Assembly: GCF_013694245.2 (NCBI RefSeq)
Contig: NZ_CP059322.2
Location: 5,711,001-5,775,000 of the forward strand
Reading direction: 5' to 3'
Length of the DNA: 64,000 nt
Source of the DNA: Micromonospora ferruginea
Lineage (GTDB): Bacteria > Actinomycetota > Actinomycetes > Mycobacteriales > Micromonosporaceae
Made by a program: the position numbers and the translations under genes. The notes under the pieces are model-generated. The model was not told the DNA's origin. It saw nothing but the letters and a program-made list of their open reading frames with translations, and did not search any database. Below, piece after piece: positions 9,822 through 17,448 of the stretch; the stretch's first letter is position 1; every line of letters starts with the position of its first letter.

Positions 9822-10895
9822 TCAGACAAGGCTGCGCCGCCCGCGCCGCCACTGCCGGTCGGCCAGGTAGGTGCCCGGTCGCCAGCGCAGGTTGAGGCTG
9901 TAGTTGCTGCCGCAGCCCACGCACTCCTTGCGGAACAGCTTCGCGTGCTCCTCGCGGTATTCCGGGGCGTCCACGATCTCCGCGATCGGTCGCTGCCGGA
10001 CCGAGGCGGTCGGGTCGTGCGCCCAGCAGCCGCCCACCTCGCCCCGGGAGTGCACCATCAGCTTGAGCTGGGACTCCGCGCAGGGCAGGTCGCGCTGCAC
10101 CAGGTCGTCGAAGTGCCCGCGCAGGTAGCGCAGCTCCGAGTAGCGCGGCAGCCACCTCCGGTCGGCGCGGGCCATCGCCTCCAGTTCGGCGAGCGCCGCG
10201 TCGAGCCGGTCGCCGGCCACGTCGGTCTGGCCGGTCACCGCGTCGGTGCGGAACAGGAACGTCCGGTCGGTGACCAGGTTGAGATAGAGCGCCACCCCCA
10301 GCTCCTGGGCCAGCGCCGCGATGCCGGGCAGGCTGTCCACGTTGTCCCGCATGACGGTGAAGTTCATCCGCACCTTCAGGCCGAGCCGGTCGCGCTCCGC
10401 GATCAGGTTCCGCAGGTGCCGGGTCGTCGTCTCGAACGCGCCGAGCCGCCCCCGGATCCGGTCGTGCACCAACGCGTTCGGGCCGTCGACCGAGACGTTG
10501 AAGCTGCGTACGCCGGCGGCGAGCACCTCGGTCAGGACGGGCGGGGTGAGCCGGATGCCGTTGGTGTTCAGGTGCAGGTGGCGCACCCCCACCTCGGTGG
10601 CGTACGCCATCAGCGCCAGCGCGTCCGGCCGGATCAGCGGCTCACCGCCGGTGAAGTTCACCTTGTGGATGCGGAGCGCGACGAGTTGGCGCAGCACGTC
10701 CCGCCACTCCTCGGTGGACAGTTCGCCCCTGGTGTTGGTGGTCCAGCAGCCGCAACTCGTGCAGCGCAGGTTGCAGTTGTCGGTGAGGAACAGCTCGGCG
10801 ACCAGCGGACGCACGTGCAGGCGGGGCGCGACCCGCTCCTTGACCGCGAGCCGGCCGAAGAACCAGGCCAGCCGGGCGGTGTCGGTCACGCTCAC
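9822..10895 (-). CDS. Radical SAM protein with SPASM-like C-terminal cysteines
   Basis: A 357-residue protein with the radical SAM cluster motif CNLRCTSC (CxxxCxxC), the GGEPL motif (KVNFTGGEPLIRPDAL), and a downstream cysteine set (LPCAESQLKLMVHSRGEVGGCW, ECVGCGSNYS) that fits an auxiliary SPASM/twitch iron-sulfur site. Enzymes of this build modify peptides or perform sugar and alcohol dehydrogenations. No small precursor-peptide gene is visible nearby, so a carbohydrate-type reaction is at least as likely as RiPP maturation. The GTG start at 10895 has GGAGG about six nt upstream and follows the methyltransferase stop by 28 nt. Product unknown. Confidence 0.88.
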   Translation of the reverse strand: MSVTDTARLAWFFGRLAVKERVAPRLHVRPLVAELFLTDNCNLRCTSCGCWTTNTRGELSTEEWRDVLRQLVALRIHKVNFTGGEPLIRPDALALMAYATEVGVRHLHLNTNGIRLTPPVLTEVLAAGVRSFNVSVDGPNALVHDRIRGRLGAFETTTRHLRNLIAERDRLGLKVRMNFTVMRDNVDSLPGIAALAQELGVALYLNLVTDRTFLFRTDAVTGQTDVAGDRLDAALAELEAMARADRRWLPRYSELRYLRGHFDDLVQRDLPCAESQLKLMVHSRGEVGGCWAHDPTASVRQRPIAEIVDAPEYREEHAKLFRKECVGCGSNYSLNLRWRPGTYLADRQWRRGRRSLV

Positions 10896-10923
10896 GGTCG
10901 CCTCCGGGTGGTGTCGGGCCCGT

Positions 10924-11802
10924 TCACGGGCGTCTCCGCGCGACGACGAAGAGGTTGGCCGAGCGGAACAGCCGGCCGTCGAGGTGGATGCCGCGTTCCA
11001 GCAGCCGGCGTACCGGGCCGCCGGTGAGCAGCGCCGGGATCTGCAACCAGCGCCAGAACAGGTTGGCGCCGGTCACCGTGGTCGGCGTGAAACCCGCCGC
11101 GTGCAGCAGGCGGAGCAGGTCGGCGGTGCGGTAGTTGGTGTGCCGGTCCCGGCCGACCGACATGTCGCCGCGCAGGTCGTCGGAGAGGTCGGCGAAGCGG
11201 CTGTGCCACACCTGCGCGCCGAACCGCCACGAGTAGATCCGGCGGTGCAGCCGGGGGAAGTCGAACTTGGCGTTGTCGGGGTCGAGGAAGCTGAACACGT
11301 GCCGGCGCGGCACGGTGAGCACCAGCAGCCCACCGGGGGCGAGCACCCGGTGCGCCTCGGCGAGCACCGCCGCCTCGTCGGGCACGTGCTCCAGCACGTC
11401 GAGCAGGCTGACCGAGTCGAAGCGGCCGTCGGCGAACGGCAGCGGCCCGCCCACCCGGAGCCGGTGCAGCGGCAGGTCCGGGTGGCGGGCGGCCAGCCCG
11501 GCCAGGTAGCCCGGGTGCGGGTCGGCGCCCTCGCACGTCACCGTGCCGTGCCGGTGCAGCGCGCCGACGAACTCCCCGGGGCCGCAGCCCAGGTCGAGGT
11601 GCCGGCCGGTGCGCCCGGCCAGCGCCGTCCACGCGAACGCGTAGCGGCGCAGCGGGTGGGTGGCGAAGGGCGGCGCGCCGGTCGCCTCGCCGGTGCGGCT
11701 CGTCGGACCGGCGGGGCGCTTGTCGGCGTCGCTCGTCGGACCGGCGGGGCGCTTGTCGGCGTCGCTCGTCGGACCGGCGGGGCGCTCGTCGGCGTCGCTC
11801 AT
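10924..11802 (-). CDS. Class I SAM methyltransferase with an N-terminal tandem-repeat extension
   Basis: A 292-residue protein. After a 33-residue tail made of tandem SDADKRPAGPT units comes the methyltransferase domain (HLDLGCGPGEFVGALHRHG, SLLDVLEHVPDEAAVLAEAHRVLAPGGLLVLTVP), followed by YSWRFGAQVWHSRFADLSDDLRGDM and a C-terminal NLFVVARRRP. The VLEHV motif resembles Methyltransf_11/UbiG-like enzymes active on sugars or lipids. ATG 11802 overlaps the Alg13-like gene stop (ATGA). The repeat tail derives from duplication of the gene-junction sequence itself (see finding). The acceptor is unknown. Confidence 0.85.
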   Translation of the reverse strand: MSDADERPAGPTSDADKRPAGPTSDADKRPAGPTSRTGEATGAPPFATHPLRRYAFAWTALAGRTGRHLDLGCGPGEFVGALHRHGTVTCEGADPHPGYLAGLAARHPDLPLHRLRVGGPLPFADGRFDSVSLLDVLEHVPDEAAVLAEAHRVLAPGGLLVLTVPRRHVFSFLDPDNAKFDFPRLHRRIYSWRFGAQVWHSRFADLSDDLRGDMSVGRDRHTNYRTADLLRLLHAAGFTPTTVTGANLFWRWLQIPALLTGGPVRRLLERGIHLDGRLFRSANLFVVARRRP

Positions 11803-11819
11803 CGGACCAGCCGGGCGCA
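11698..11819. repeat. 33-bp tandem repeat, three full copies plus a diverged fourth
   Basis: Units at 11698-11730, 11731-11763 and 11764-11796 are nearly identical, and the sequence from 11797 continues as a partial diverged unit. Because the period is a multiple of three, each unit adds the 11 residues SDADKRPAGPT to the methyltransferase N terminus. The partial fourth unit covers the ATGA overlap with the upstream gene. Confidence 0.9.
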
Positions 11820-12293
11820 GAGCGCGTCCAGCGTGTCGGCCAGCCGCTCGCCGTCGACCGCGCCCGGCAACGGTCGCTCGGCGACCAGCCGCCGCTGCCG
11901 CTCGGGATGCGCGGCCACCACGGCCGGCAGGTCGGCCACGTCCCACACCGCGACCACCCGGCCCGAGCGCTCCTCCTCACGCAGGTAGGCGACCTGGTGG
12001 TCGTTGCCCATCTCGCCCCGCGCCGCCTCCCGGGCCACCGCCACCGGCACCCGGCCGAGCCGCTGCACCAGCCGGACGGTGTTGCCCGCGTGGGTGATCA
12101 CCACGTCGGCCGCCGCGAGCCGCTCCCGCAGGTCGTCCAGGGGCAAAAACGCGGCGTAGGGGCAGGGCGGCGTCACGGTCGAGGTGCCGGTCTGGACGAA
12201 CACCTCGTGCGCGGCGCAGAGCGGTGCGACGGCGGCGACCAGGCGGTCGAACGGCCACGGACCCATGCCGACGGTGACCAGGACGCGGGCCAT
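11799..12293 (-). CDS. Alg13/PssE-like glycosyltransferase catalytic subunit
   Basis: About 164 residues from ATG 12293: MARVLVTVGMGPWPFDRLVAAVAPLCAAHEVFVQTGTSTVTPPCPYAAFLPLDDLRERLAAADVVITHAGNTVRLVQRLGRVPVAVAREAARGEMGNDHQVAYLREE. This is the GT28 C-terminal half fold of the Alg13 type, with the VTVGMGPWPFDRL opening, the HAGNTVRLVQRLGRVPVAV nucleotide-sugar site, and NDHQ. It starts two nt after the stop of the Alg14-like gene, as in other split pairs (PssD/PssE, EpsE/EpsF). Together they should transfer a sugar from UDP to a lipid-linked acceptor at the membrane; the sugar is unknown. Confidence 0.85.
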   Translation of the reverse strand: MARVLVTVGMGPWPFDRLVAAVAPLCAAHEVFVQTGTSTVTPPCPYAAFLPLDDLRERLAAADVVITHAGNTVRLVQRLGRVPVAVAREAARGEMGNDHQVAYLREEERSGRVVAVWDVADLPAVVAAHPERQRRLVAERPLPGAVDGERLADTLDALCARLVR

Positions 12294-12295
12294 GG

Positions 12296-12757
12296 TCAGT
12301 AGAGCTCCCCGATGAGCACCGCGCGGGGTCGGGACGCCAGCAGGGCGGGCCGCTGCACCAGCACGGCGGCGGCGAGTCGGGAGCAGAGCCGGGCGGCGGC
12401 CCCGGCCGGCCCGGTCATGTTGAACGTCTCCAGCCACAGTGACGGCACCCGGAGCAGGCGCGCGGCGAGGAAGACGCCGACGGCCACCCCGGTGCCGGCC
12501 GACACCACCACGTCGGGTCGCTCCCGTCGCAGCAGCCGCAGGGCCCGCCAGGTCGCCGGGAGCACCCGGAGCCGGGTGCGGGTCGACAGCTCGGGCCGCC
12601 AGTGCACCCGCTGCCCGGCCAGCGCGACCTCGGTGTCCGGGGCGCGGACCGCCACCCAGACCGGGTCGTGCCGTTCCCACCAGGGGCGCAGGGCGAGCAG
12701 GTCCAGCAGGACGCCGCCGCTGCTGGAGACGAGGAGAATCCGGTACCGCCGGCCCAT
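12296..12757 (-). CDS. Alg14/PssD-like glycosyltransferase membrane-anchor subunit
   Basis: About 153 residues: MGRRYRILLVSSSGGVLLDLLALRPWWERHDPVWVAVRAPDTEVAL, with RPDVVVSAGTGVAVGVFLAARLLRVPSLWLETFNMTGPAGAAARLCSRLAAAVLVQRP. The SSGGVLLDLL opening and the VVVSAGTGVAVG-LWLETF segment match the Alg14 family, which recruits the catalytic Alg13 partner to the membrane. ATG 12757 lies six nt after a TAGCGT box, so a leaderless transcript is plausible; GTG 12760 is in the same frame. It is the first gene of the minus-strand cluster that runs to 9050. Confidence 0.82.
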   Translation of the reverse strand: MGRRYRILLVSSSGGVLLDLLALRPWWERHDPVWVAVRAPDTEVALAGQRVHWRPELSTRTRLRVLPATWRALRLLRRERPDVVVSAGTGVAVGVFLAARLLRVPSLWLETFNMTGPAGAAARLCSRLAAAVLVQRPALLASRPRAVLIGELY

Positions 12758-12763
12758 CACGTC

Positions 12764-12769
12764 ACGCTA
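12764..12769 (-). promoter_or_regulatory. Candidate -10 box for a leaderless alg14-like transcript
   Basis: TAGCGT on the minus strand ends six nt before ATG 12757, and no Shine-Dalgarno sequence is visible. This spacing is typical of actinobacterial leaderless starts. Confidence 0.4.
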
Positions 12770-12821
12770 TCGCAGAGTTGCGGCTCAGGACGTCCCTGTC
12801 CAGCGTGGACGACGAGGTCGG

Positions 12822-13565
12822 TCAGCGGCCGTCCCGGGGGCCGAAGGCGGTGAGCGCGTCCAGGTCGGAGTAGCGCCCGCGCAGGTACTCGTCGACCCAC
12901 CGCGCCGCCTCCGGGTAACCGGACCCGGCGACCACCTCGGCGCAGGCGGCATCCGTGTCGAAGCGGGTGCGGCGCAGGTGCACGCCGGGTCCGAGCAGCG
13001 CCCACCACGCGCCCGCGCCCCCGTACGGCATGCCGACGCTGCCCGGGTTGACCACCAGGCGGCGGTCGACCAGCCGGGTGAACGGCATGTGGGTGTGCCC
13101 GCAGACCACGGTGCCCACCTCGGCCGGCAGGTCGGCGAAGACCTCGGCCCAGCGCTGCGGCCGGGAGTCGACCAACACGACCTCCTCGTCGTCGCGGGGC
13201 GTCGCGTGGCAGAACAGCACCTCACCGAGGCCGGTCACCGGCAGCGTGAGCCGTTTCGGCAACGCGGCCAGCCGGGCCACCTGGTCGTCGCGGAGCTGCC
13301 TGGCGGCCCAGTCGGAGACCTCGATCCCCGCCGGCTTCCCGGCCCGCGCCTCGACCAGCTCCCGGTCGGCGTTCCCGCCGACCCAGCGGGCCCGGTCGCC
13401 GAGTTCGGTGAGCCGGTCCAGCACCTCGACCGGCTGCGGGCCGGCGGCCAGGTCGCCGGTGAGCACGATCAGGTCGGCGGCGGCGACGTCCGGCTCGGCC
13501 AGGACGGCGTCCAGCGCCGGCAGCACACCGTGGATGTCGGAGAGGACGGCGACGCGGTCAGGCAT
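12822..13565 (-). CDS. Calcineurin-like metallophosphoesterase
   Basis: A 247-residue YfcE-type phosphoesterase with the full metal-binding set: DIHG (residues 10-13), TGDLAAGPQPVEVLDRL, GGNADRELV, FCHATPRDDEE, and VVCGHTHMPFTRLVDRRLVVNPGSVGMPYGG. Such enzymes are Mn/Fe-dependent phosphodiesterases or phosphatases of broad specificity. It stands alone downstream of the Crp regulator, with a weak GC hairpin between them (13657-13682). The physiological substrate is unknown. Confidence 0.9.
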   Translation of the reverse strand: MPDRVAVLSDIHGVLPALDAVLAEPDVAAADLIVLTGDLAAGPQPVEVLDRLTELGDRARWVGGNADRELVEARAGKPAGIEVSDWAARQLRDDQVARLAALPKRLTLPVTGLGEVLFCHATPRDDEEVVLVDSRPQRWAEVFADLPAEVGTVVCGHTHMPFTRLVDRRLVVNPGSVGMPYGGAGAWWALLGPGVHLRRTRFDTDAACAEVVAGSGYPEAARWVDEYLRGRYSDLDALTAFGPRDGR

Positions 13566-13656
13566 CGTCCGAGCCTGCGGGACCCGGCGCCGGCACGTCC
13601 AGCGATTCTGCGCCCGGCAGACGTCCCGCCGGCACCGCCCGCCGGGCAGCGCGAAA

Positions 13657-13682
13657 CGGCCCGGACCGCGCGAGGCGGGCCG
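13657..13682 (-). terminator. Weak GC hairpin after the Crp gene
   Basis: Arms CGGCCCG (13657-13663) and CGGGCCG (13676-13682) are perfect complements around a 12-base loop in the 159-nt gap between the Crp gene and the downstream phosphoesterase. There is no U-tract. Confidence 0.3.
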
Positions 13683-13724
13683 GGCCGGAACGAGGCAGGG
13701 CCGGGAACGCCGGCCGGAGGTGCG

Positions 13725-14402
13725 TCAGACGCGCGCGCGGCGGGCCAGGCGCTCCGGGTCGAGGATGATGATGCTCTTGCCGTCCAGGCGCAGCCAGCCG
13801 CGGGAGGCGAAGTCGGCGAGCGCCTTGTTGACGGTCTCCCGGGAGGCGCCGACGAGCTGGGCGATCTCCTCCTGGGTGAGGTCGTGGGTCACCCGCAGCA
13901 CGCCGCCGTCGCGGGTGCCGAACCGGCCGGCCATCTGGAGCAGGTTCTTGGCGACCCGGCCCGGCACGTCCGTGAAGATCAGGTCGGCCAGCGAGTCGTT
14001 CGTCCGGCGCAGCCTGCGGGCCAGCACCCGGAGCAACTGCTCGGCGATCTCGGGCCGATTGTTGAGCCACGGCCGCAGGGCCTGCTTGCGCAGCCGGACC
14101 AGCCGGGTGTCGGTGACCGCGGTGGCGGTCGCCGTCCGCGGGCCGGGGTCGAACAGCGACAGCTCGCCGACCATGTCCGACGGGCCCATCACGGCGATCA
14201 GGTTCTGCCGGCCGTCCGCGGCGCGGCGACCGACCTTGATCTTGCCGGACAGGAGGATGTAGAGGCTGTCGCCGGGCTCGCCCTCGTTGAAGACGACCTC
14301 GCCCTTGCGGACGTCGATCGTCTCCATCTCCTTGGCGAGCGCCTCGGCCGCCTCCGGGTCGACACCCTGGAAGATCCCGCTGCGGGCCAGTACCTCGTCC
14401 AT
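13725..14402 (-). CDS. Crp/Fnr-family transcriptional regulator (GlxR/Crp-like)
   Basis: A 225-residue protein with an N-terminal cyclic-nucleotide-binding domain (GEVVFNEGEPGDSLYILLSGKIKVGRRAADGRQNLIAVMGPSDMVGELSLFDPGPRTATATAVTDTRL; the FGEL/SxxRTATA-like phosphate cassette reads GELSLFDPGPRTATA) and a C-terminal winged helix (LTQEEIAQLVGASRETVNKALADFASRGWL). Length and sequence style match the global actinobacterial cAMP receptor protein. ATG 14402 has AGGCGGAGG four to five nt upstream. It is divergent from cbiZ. I saw no convincing TGTGA-N6-TCACA site in the intergenic region. Confidence 0.92.
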   Translation of the reverse strand: MDEVLARSGIFQGVDPEAAEALAKEMETIDVRKGEVVFNEGEPGDSLYILLSGKIKVGRRAADGRQNLIAVMGPSDMVGELSLFDPGPRTATATAVTDTRLVRLRKQALRPWLNNRPEIAEQLLRVLARRLRRTNDSLADLIFTDVPGRVAKNLLQMAGRFGTRDGGVLRVTHDLTQEEIAQLVGASRETVNKALADFASRGWLRLDGKSIIILDPERLARRARV

Positions 14403-14564
14403 CGCGCACCTCCGCCTGCGCCTGCCGTCCGTCGGCCCGGGTCCGCCGTCCGCTGATCCCTCGCGCGCCGCCAGTCTAGGCGCACATGAGCAGGAATCGG
14501 AGGTGCACCCCTGGATCCCCGCCCTCCGGGCCGGGTCGGCACCACCCGTCCCCACCTGTGATCG

Positions 14565-14570
14565 TAGGGT
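14565..14570 (+). promoter_or_regulatory. Candidate -10 box for a leaderless cbiZ transcript
   Basis: TAGGGT ends seven nt before GTG 14578; no ribosome-binding site is visible between them. Confidence 0.4.
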
Positions 14571-14577
14571 GACCGGC

Positions 14578-15240
14578 GTGCTGAGCGAGCCCACCCTGAC
14601 CAGTCGGTCCGAATCCGGGCGGGACGTCCCGCTGCTGTGCTGGCGGGCGCCGGCGCCGCTGCTGGCGGTCGGCTCCGCGCCGCTGGGCGGGGGGATCGGC
14701 GTCCGCCGGTGGGTGCTGAACGCGACCGTGCCGATGTCGTACGACCGGGAGGACCCCGCCGCCCACCTGGCCGAGCTGGCCCGCGACCTGGACCTGGACG
14801 GGCCCGGGGTGGGGCTGCTGACCGGCGTGGACGTGAGCGAGGTGGTGCGCCGGACGGACGGCGGCGTGCGGGTCTGGGCGACCGTCGGCCTGGGCACCCC
14901 GGTGTGGGCCGCCGCGCCGGCGCCCGCGACGCCCGCCCAGCGGGTCGGCACGGTCAACATCGTCGTGTACGTGCCGGCGCGCCTCGGCGACGCGGCGCTG
15001 GTCAACGCGGTGGCCACCGCCACCGAGGCGAAGGCGCAGGCGATCTGGGAGCTGGGGCTGCCGGCCACCGGCACCCCCACCGACGCGGTCACCGTGCTCT
15101 GCCCGGCCGACGGCGAGCCGGCCCCGTACGGCGGTCCCCGCTCGGCCTGGGGCGCTCCGCTGGCCCGCGCGGTGTGCGCCGCTGTCCGGGCCGGTGGCGC
15201 CGGCACCGTGGTGCCCTGGTCCGACCGGCAGGCGGGCTGA
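14578..15240 (+). CDS. cbiZ: Adenosylcobinamide amidohydrolase (CbiZ-like)
   Basis: About 220 residues: LSEPTLTSRSESGRDVPLLCWRAPAPLLAVGSAPLGGGIGVRRWVLNATVPMSYDREDPAAHL, then GVGLLTGVDVSEVV, GTVNIVVYVPARLGDAALVNAVATATEAKAQAIWELGLPATGTPTDAVTVLCP. The NATV(P)xxYDREDPxAHL and TATEAKAQA-GTPTDA segments are hallmarks of the CbiZ family, which hydrolyses adenosylcobinamide to adenosylcobyric acid in corrinoid salvage. No other cobalamin gene or cobalamin riboswitch is visible nearby. The GTG at 14578 is chosen because of the TAGGGT spacing; GTG 14569 is in the same frame. Confidence 0.85.
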   Translation: MLSEPTLTSRSESGRDVPLLCWRAPAPLLAVGSAPLGGGIGVRRWVLNATVPMSYDREDPAAHLAELARDLDLDGPGVGLLTGVDVSEVVRRTDGGVRVWATVGLGTPVWAAAPAPATPAQRVGTVNIVVYVPARLGDAALVNAVATATEAKAQAIWELGLPATGTPTDAVTVLCPADGEPAPYGGPRSAWGAPLARAVCAAVRAGGAGTVVPWSDRQAG

Positions 15241-15379
15241 CGTGCCGTCCTGGCCGGTCCGACCGGCGGGCCGCCGCCGTGCGGGGCGGGCCGGCGGGCC
15301 CCGCCGACAACCGCCGGTCCGGGTGTTCCGGCCATTCGGTCCTCGTCGTGGCGTTCCCGGCACGGTAGCGTCGCCGACG

Positions 15380-16609
15380 ATGTACGCTCCCGCCCGCTCT
15401 GCGTCCCGTTCCCGCCGCGCCGCCGGCCCGCACCCCACCGGCCCCGGCCGGCGGGGCCGCCTTCCCGGCTCGCGCCTCGCCACGCTCGTCGCGCTCGTCG
15501 CCGTCCTGCTCGCCGCCGGCTGCTCGGACTCCGGCGATGGTGACGGCCCGATCTGGCAGACCGGCCAGGGCGGGGGTTCGACCGGCTCGGCCGGGCCCGC
15601 CACGGGTGACCAGCCGGCGGCGCCCGGCGGTTCGACCGAGGCGTCGATCTCGCTCACCGCCACCGGTGACGTGATCATGGGTAACGCGCCGAACCGGCTG
15701 CCCCCGAACGGTGGCAAGGGCTTCTTCGACGACGTGAAGTCCGCGCTCAAGGGCGACCTGGTGATGGGCAACCTGGAGGAGCCGCTCACCGACGACACCG
15801 GTGCCGGCAAGTGCGGCCCGAACCCGCAGAACTGCTATCAGTTCCGGGCGCCGCCCGGTTACGCGGCGCATCTGCGCTCGGCCGGGTTCCAGCTCCTCAA
15901 CCAGGCCAACAACCACGGCAACGACTACGGCCAGCAGGGCTACGAGAACACCCAGTCGGCGCTGGAGGCGCACGGGCTCAAGCACACCGGCGCGCCCGGC
16001 GAGATCACCGTGGTCGACGTCAAGGGCGTCAAGGTGGCCGTGGTGGGCTTCTCGTCGTACCCGTGGTCCAACAGCCTGATCGACCTCGACGCCGCCAAGC
16101 AGGTCATCGAGATGGCCAAGGGGATGGCCAAGCTGGTGGTGGTGCAGGTGCACATGGGCGCCGAGGGCGCCGACCGGACGCGGGTGAAGCCGGGCACCGA
16201 GATGTACGTCGGTGAGAACCGGGGCGACCCGATGCGCTTCGCCCGCACCGTGATCGACGCCGGCGCGGACCTGGTGGTCGGGCACGGCCCGCACGTGCTG
16301 CGCGGCATGGAGTTCTACCGGGGCCGGCTGATCGCCTACAGCCTGGGCAACTTCGCCGGCGGCGGGAAGTCGCTGAACAGCTCCGGTCGGCTCGGCTGGG
16401 GCGGCGTGCTCAAGGTGTCGCTCACCGCCGAGGGGCGCTTCGTCGGCGGCACGTTCACCTCGACCGCGATGAACGGCGTCGGCCGGCCGGCCGTGGACCG
16501 GCAGGACCGGGGCCTCGGGCTGGTGCGCGAGGTGACCCGGGCCGACTTCCCGGACACCGGCGCGAAGATCGACACGTCCGGCAAGATCAGCGCCCCGGCG
16601 GGTGGCTGA
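15380..16609 (+). CDS. CapA-family lipoprotein (metallophosphatase-like fold)
   Basis: A 409-residue protein with a long basic N terminus, a hydrophobic segment and a lipobox (LVAVLLAAGCSDSG; Cys at about residue 51), so it should be a lipoprotein outside the membrane. The body matches the CapA/PgsA fold: SLTATGDVIMGNAPNRLPP, GDLVMGNLEEPLTDD, LLNQANNHGNDYGQQGYENT, VVVQVHMGAEG, DLVVGHGPHVLRGMEFYRGRLIAYSLGNFAGGG. CapA proteins take part in capsule or poly-gamma-glutamate export, but many actinobacterial copies are orphans like this one. ATG 15380 follows a TAGCGT box by eight nt. Confidence 0.85.
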   Translation: MYAPARSASRSRRAAGPHPTGPGRRGRLPGSRLATLVALVAVLLAAGCSDSGDGDGPIWQTGQGGGSTGSAGPATGDQPAAPGGSTEASISLTATGDVIMGNAPNRLPPNGGKGFFDDVKSALKGDLVMGNLEEPLTDDTGAGKCGPNPQNCYQFRAPPGYAAHLRSAGFQLLNQANNHGNDYGQQGYENTQSALEAHGLKHTGAPGEITVVDVKGVKVAVVGFSSYPWSNSLIDLDAAKQVIEMAKGMAKLVVVQVHMGAEGADRTRVKPGTEMYVGENRGDPMRFARTVIDAGADLVVGHGPHVLRGMEFYRGRLIAYSLGNFAGGGKSLNSSGRLGWGGVLKVSLTAEGRFVGGTFTSTAMNGVGRPAVDRQDRGLGLVREVTRADFPDTGAKIDTSGKISAPAGG

Positions 16610-16655
16610 GCGCACGCCGCCCGCGTCGACCCACCGGAGCGTCGGCCCCGCGACG

Positions 16656-16661
16656 TAGGCT
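16656..16661 (+). promoter_or_regulatory. Candidate -10 box for a leaderless nth transcript
   Basis: TAGGCT ends seven nt before GTG 16669 with no Shine-Dalgarno sequence in between. Confidence 0.4.
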
Positions 16662-16668
16662 GGCCGTC

Positions 16669-17448
16669 GTGACCACGCGCTCCCCCGAGACCGACCTCGG
16701 CCGTACGCGTCGGGCCCGCCGCATCGGGCGGGTGCTGACCGAGACCCACCCCGACGCGCACTGTGAACTCGACCACTCCAACGCGCTGGAGCTGGCGGTC
16801 GCCACGATCCTGTCCGCCCAGTGCACCGACAAGAAGGTCAACGAGGTCACGCCGAAGCTCTTCGCCCGCTACCGCAGCGCCGCCGACTACGCCGGGGCGG
16901 AGCGCGGCGAGATGGAGGAGCTGATCCGGCCCACCGGGTTCTACCGCAACAAGACCAGCTCGCTGATCAACCTGGGCCGGGCGCTCTGCGAGCGCCACGA
17001 CGGCGAGGTGCCCGGCAAGCTGGCCGACCTGGTCACCCTGCCCGGGATCGGGCGCAAGACCGCGAACGTCATCCTCGGCAACGCGTTCGACGTGCCGGGC
17101 ATCACGGTCGACACCCACTTCCAGCGGCTGGTGCAGCGCTGGCAGCTCACCGCCGAGACCGACCCGGTCAAGATCGAGCACGCGATCGGCGCGCTCTACC
17201 CGAAGCGCGACTGGACGATGCTGTCGCACCGGATCATCTTCCACGGCCGCCGGGTCTGCCACGCCCGCAAGCCGGCCTGCGGCGCGTGCACGCTGGCGAA
17301 GCTCTGCCCCGCCTACGGCACCGGGCCGACCGAGCCGGCCGCGGCGGCGAAGCTGCTGAAGGGCCCCCGCGCACGGAACCTCGCGGCGGCCGTCGGCCTC
17401 GACCCCGACCTGGTGCCGCAGCAGGCGACCGTGGCGGACGTGCCGTGA
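16669..17448 (+). CDS. nth: Endonuclease III
   Basis: A 259-residue DNA glycosylase/AP lyase of base excision repair that removes oxidised pyrimidines. It has the helix-hairpin-helix LPGIGRKTANVILG (the Lys after GIGR is the Schiff-base residue), the catalytic Asp in VDTHFQRLVQRW, and the C-terminal 4Fe-4S loop CHARKPACGACTLAKLC with the canonical C-x6-C-x2-C-x5-C spacing. The GTG start at 16669 is predicted to be leaderless. Its TGA overlaps the GTG of the thioredoxin-like gene, an arrangement common in actinobacteria. Confidence 0.96.
   Translation: MTTRSPETDLGRTRRARRIGRVLTETHPDAHCELDHSNALELAVATILSAQCTDKKVNEVTPKLFARYRSAADYAGAERGEMEELIRPTGFYRNKTSSLINLGRALCERHDGEVPGKLADLVTLPGIGRKTANVILGNAFDVPGITVDTHFQRLVQRWQLTAETDPVKIEHAIGALYPKRDWTMLSHRIIFHGRRVCHARKPACGACTLAKLCPAYGTGPTEPAAAAKLLKGPRARNLAAAVGLDPDLVPQQATVADVP

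Noticed and set aside
9822..10895. RiPP maturase cluster
   Set aside because: The radical SAM gene has SPASM-like cysteines, but no precursor-peptide-like small ORF, RRE domain or peptidase gene is nearby; the neighbours are glycosyltransferase and sugar-enzyme types.
11698..11796. CRISPR-like regular repeats
   Set aside because: The repeats are directly tandem with no spacers, are in frame within a coding region, and no cas gene is present.
14551..14575. Possible Crp/GlxR site TGTGATCGTAGGGTGACC between crp and cbiZ
   Set aside because: Only the TGTGA half matches; the second half is not TCACA, so there is no palindrome.
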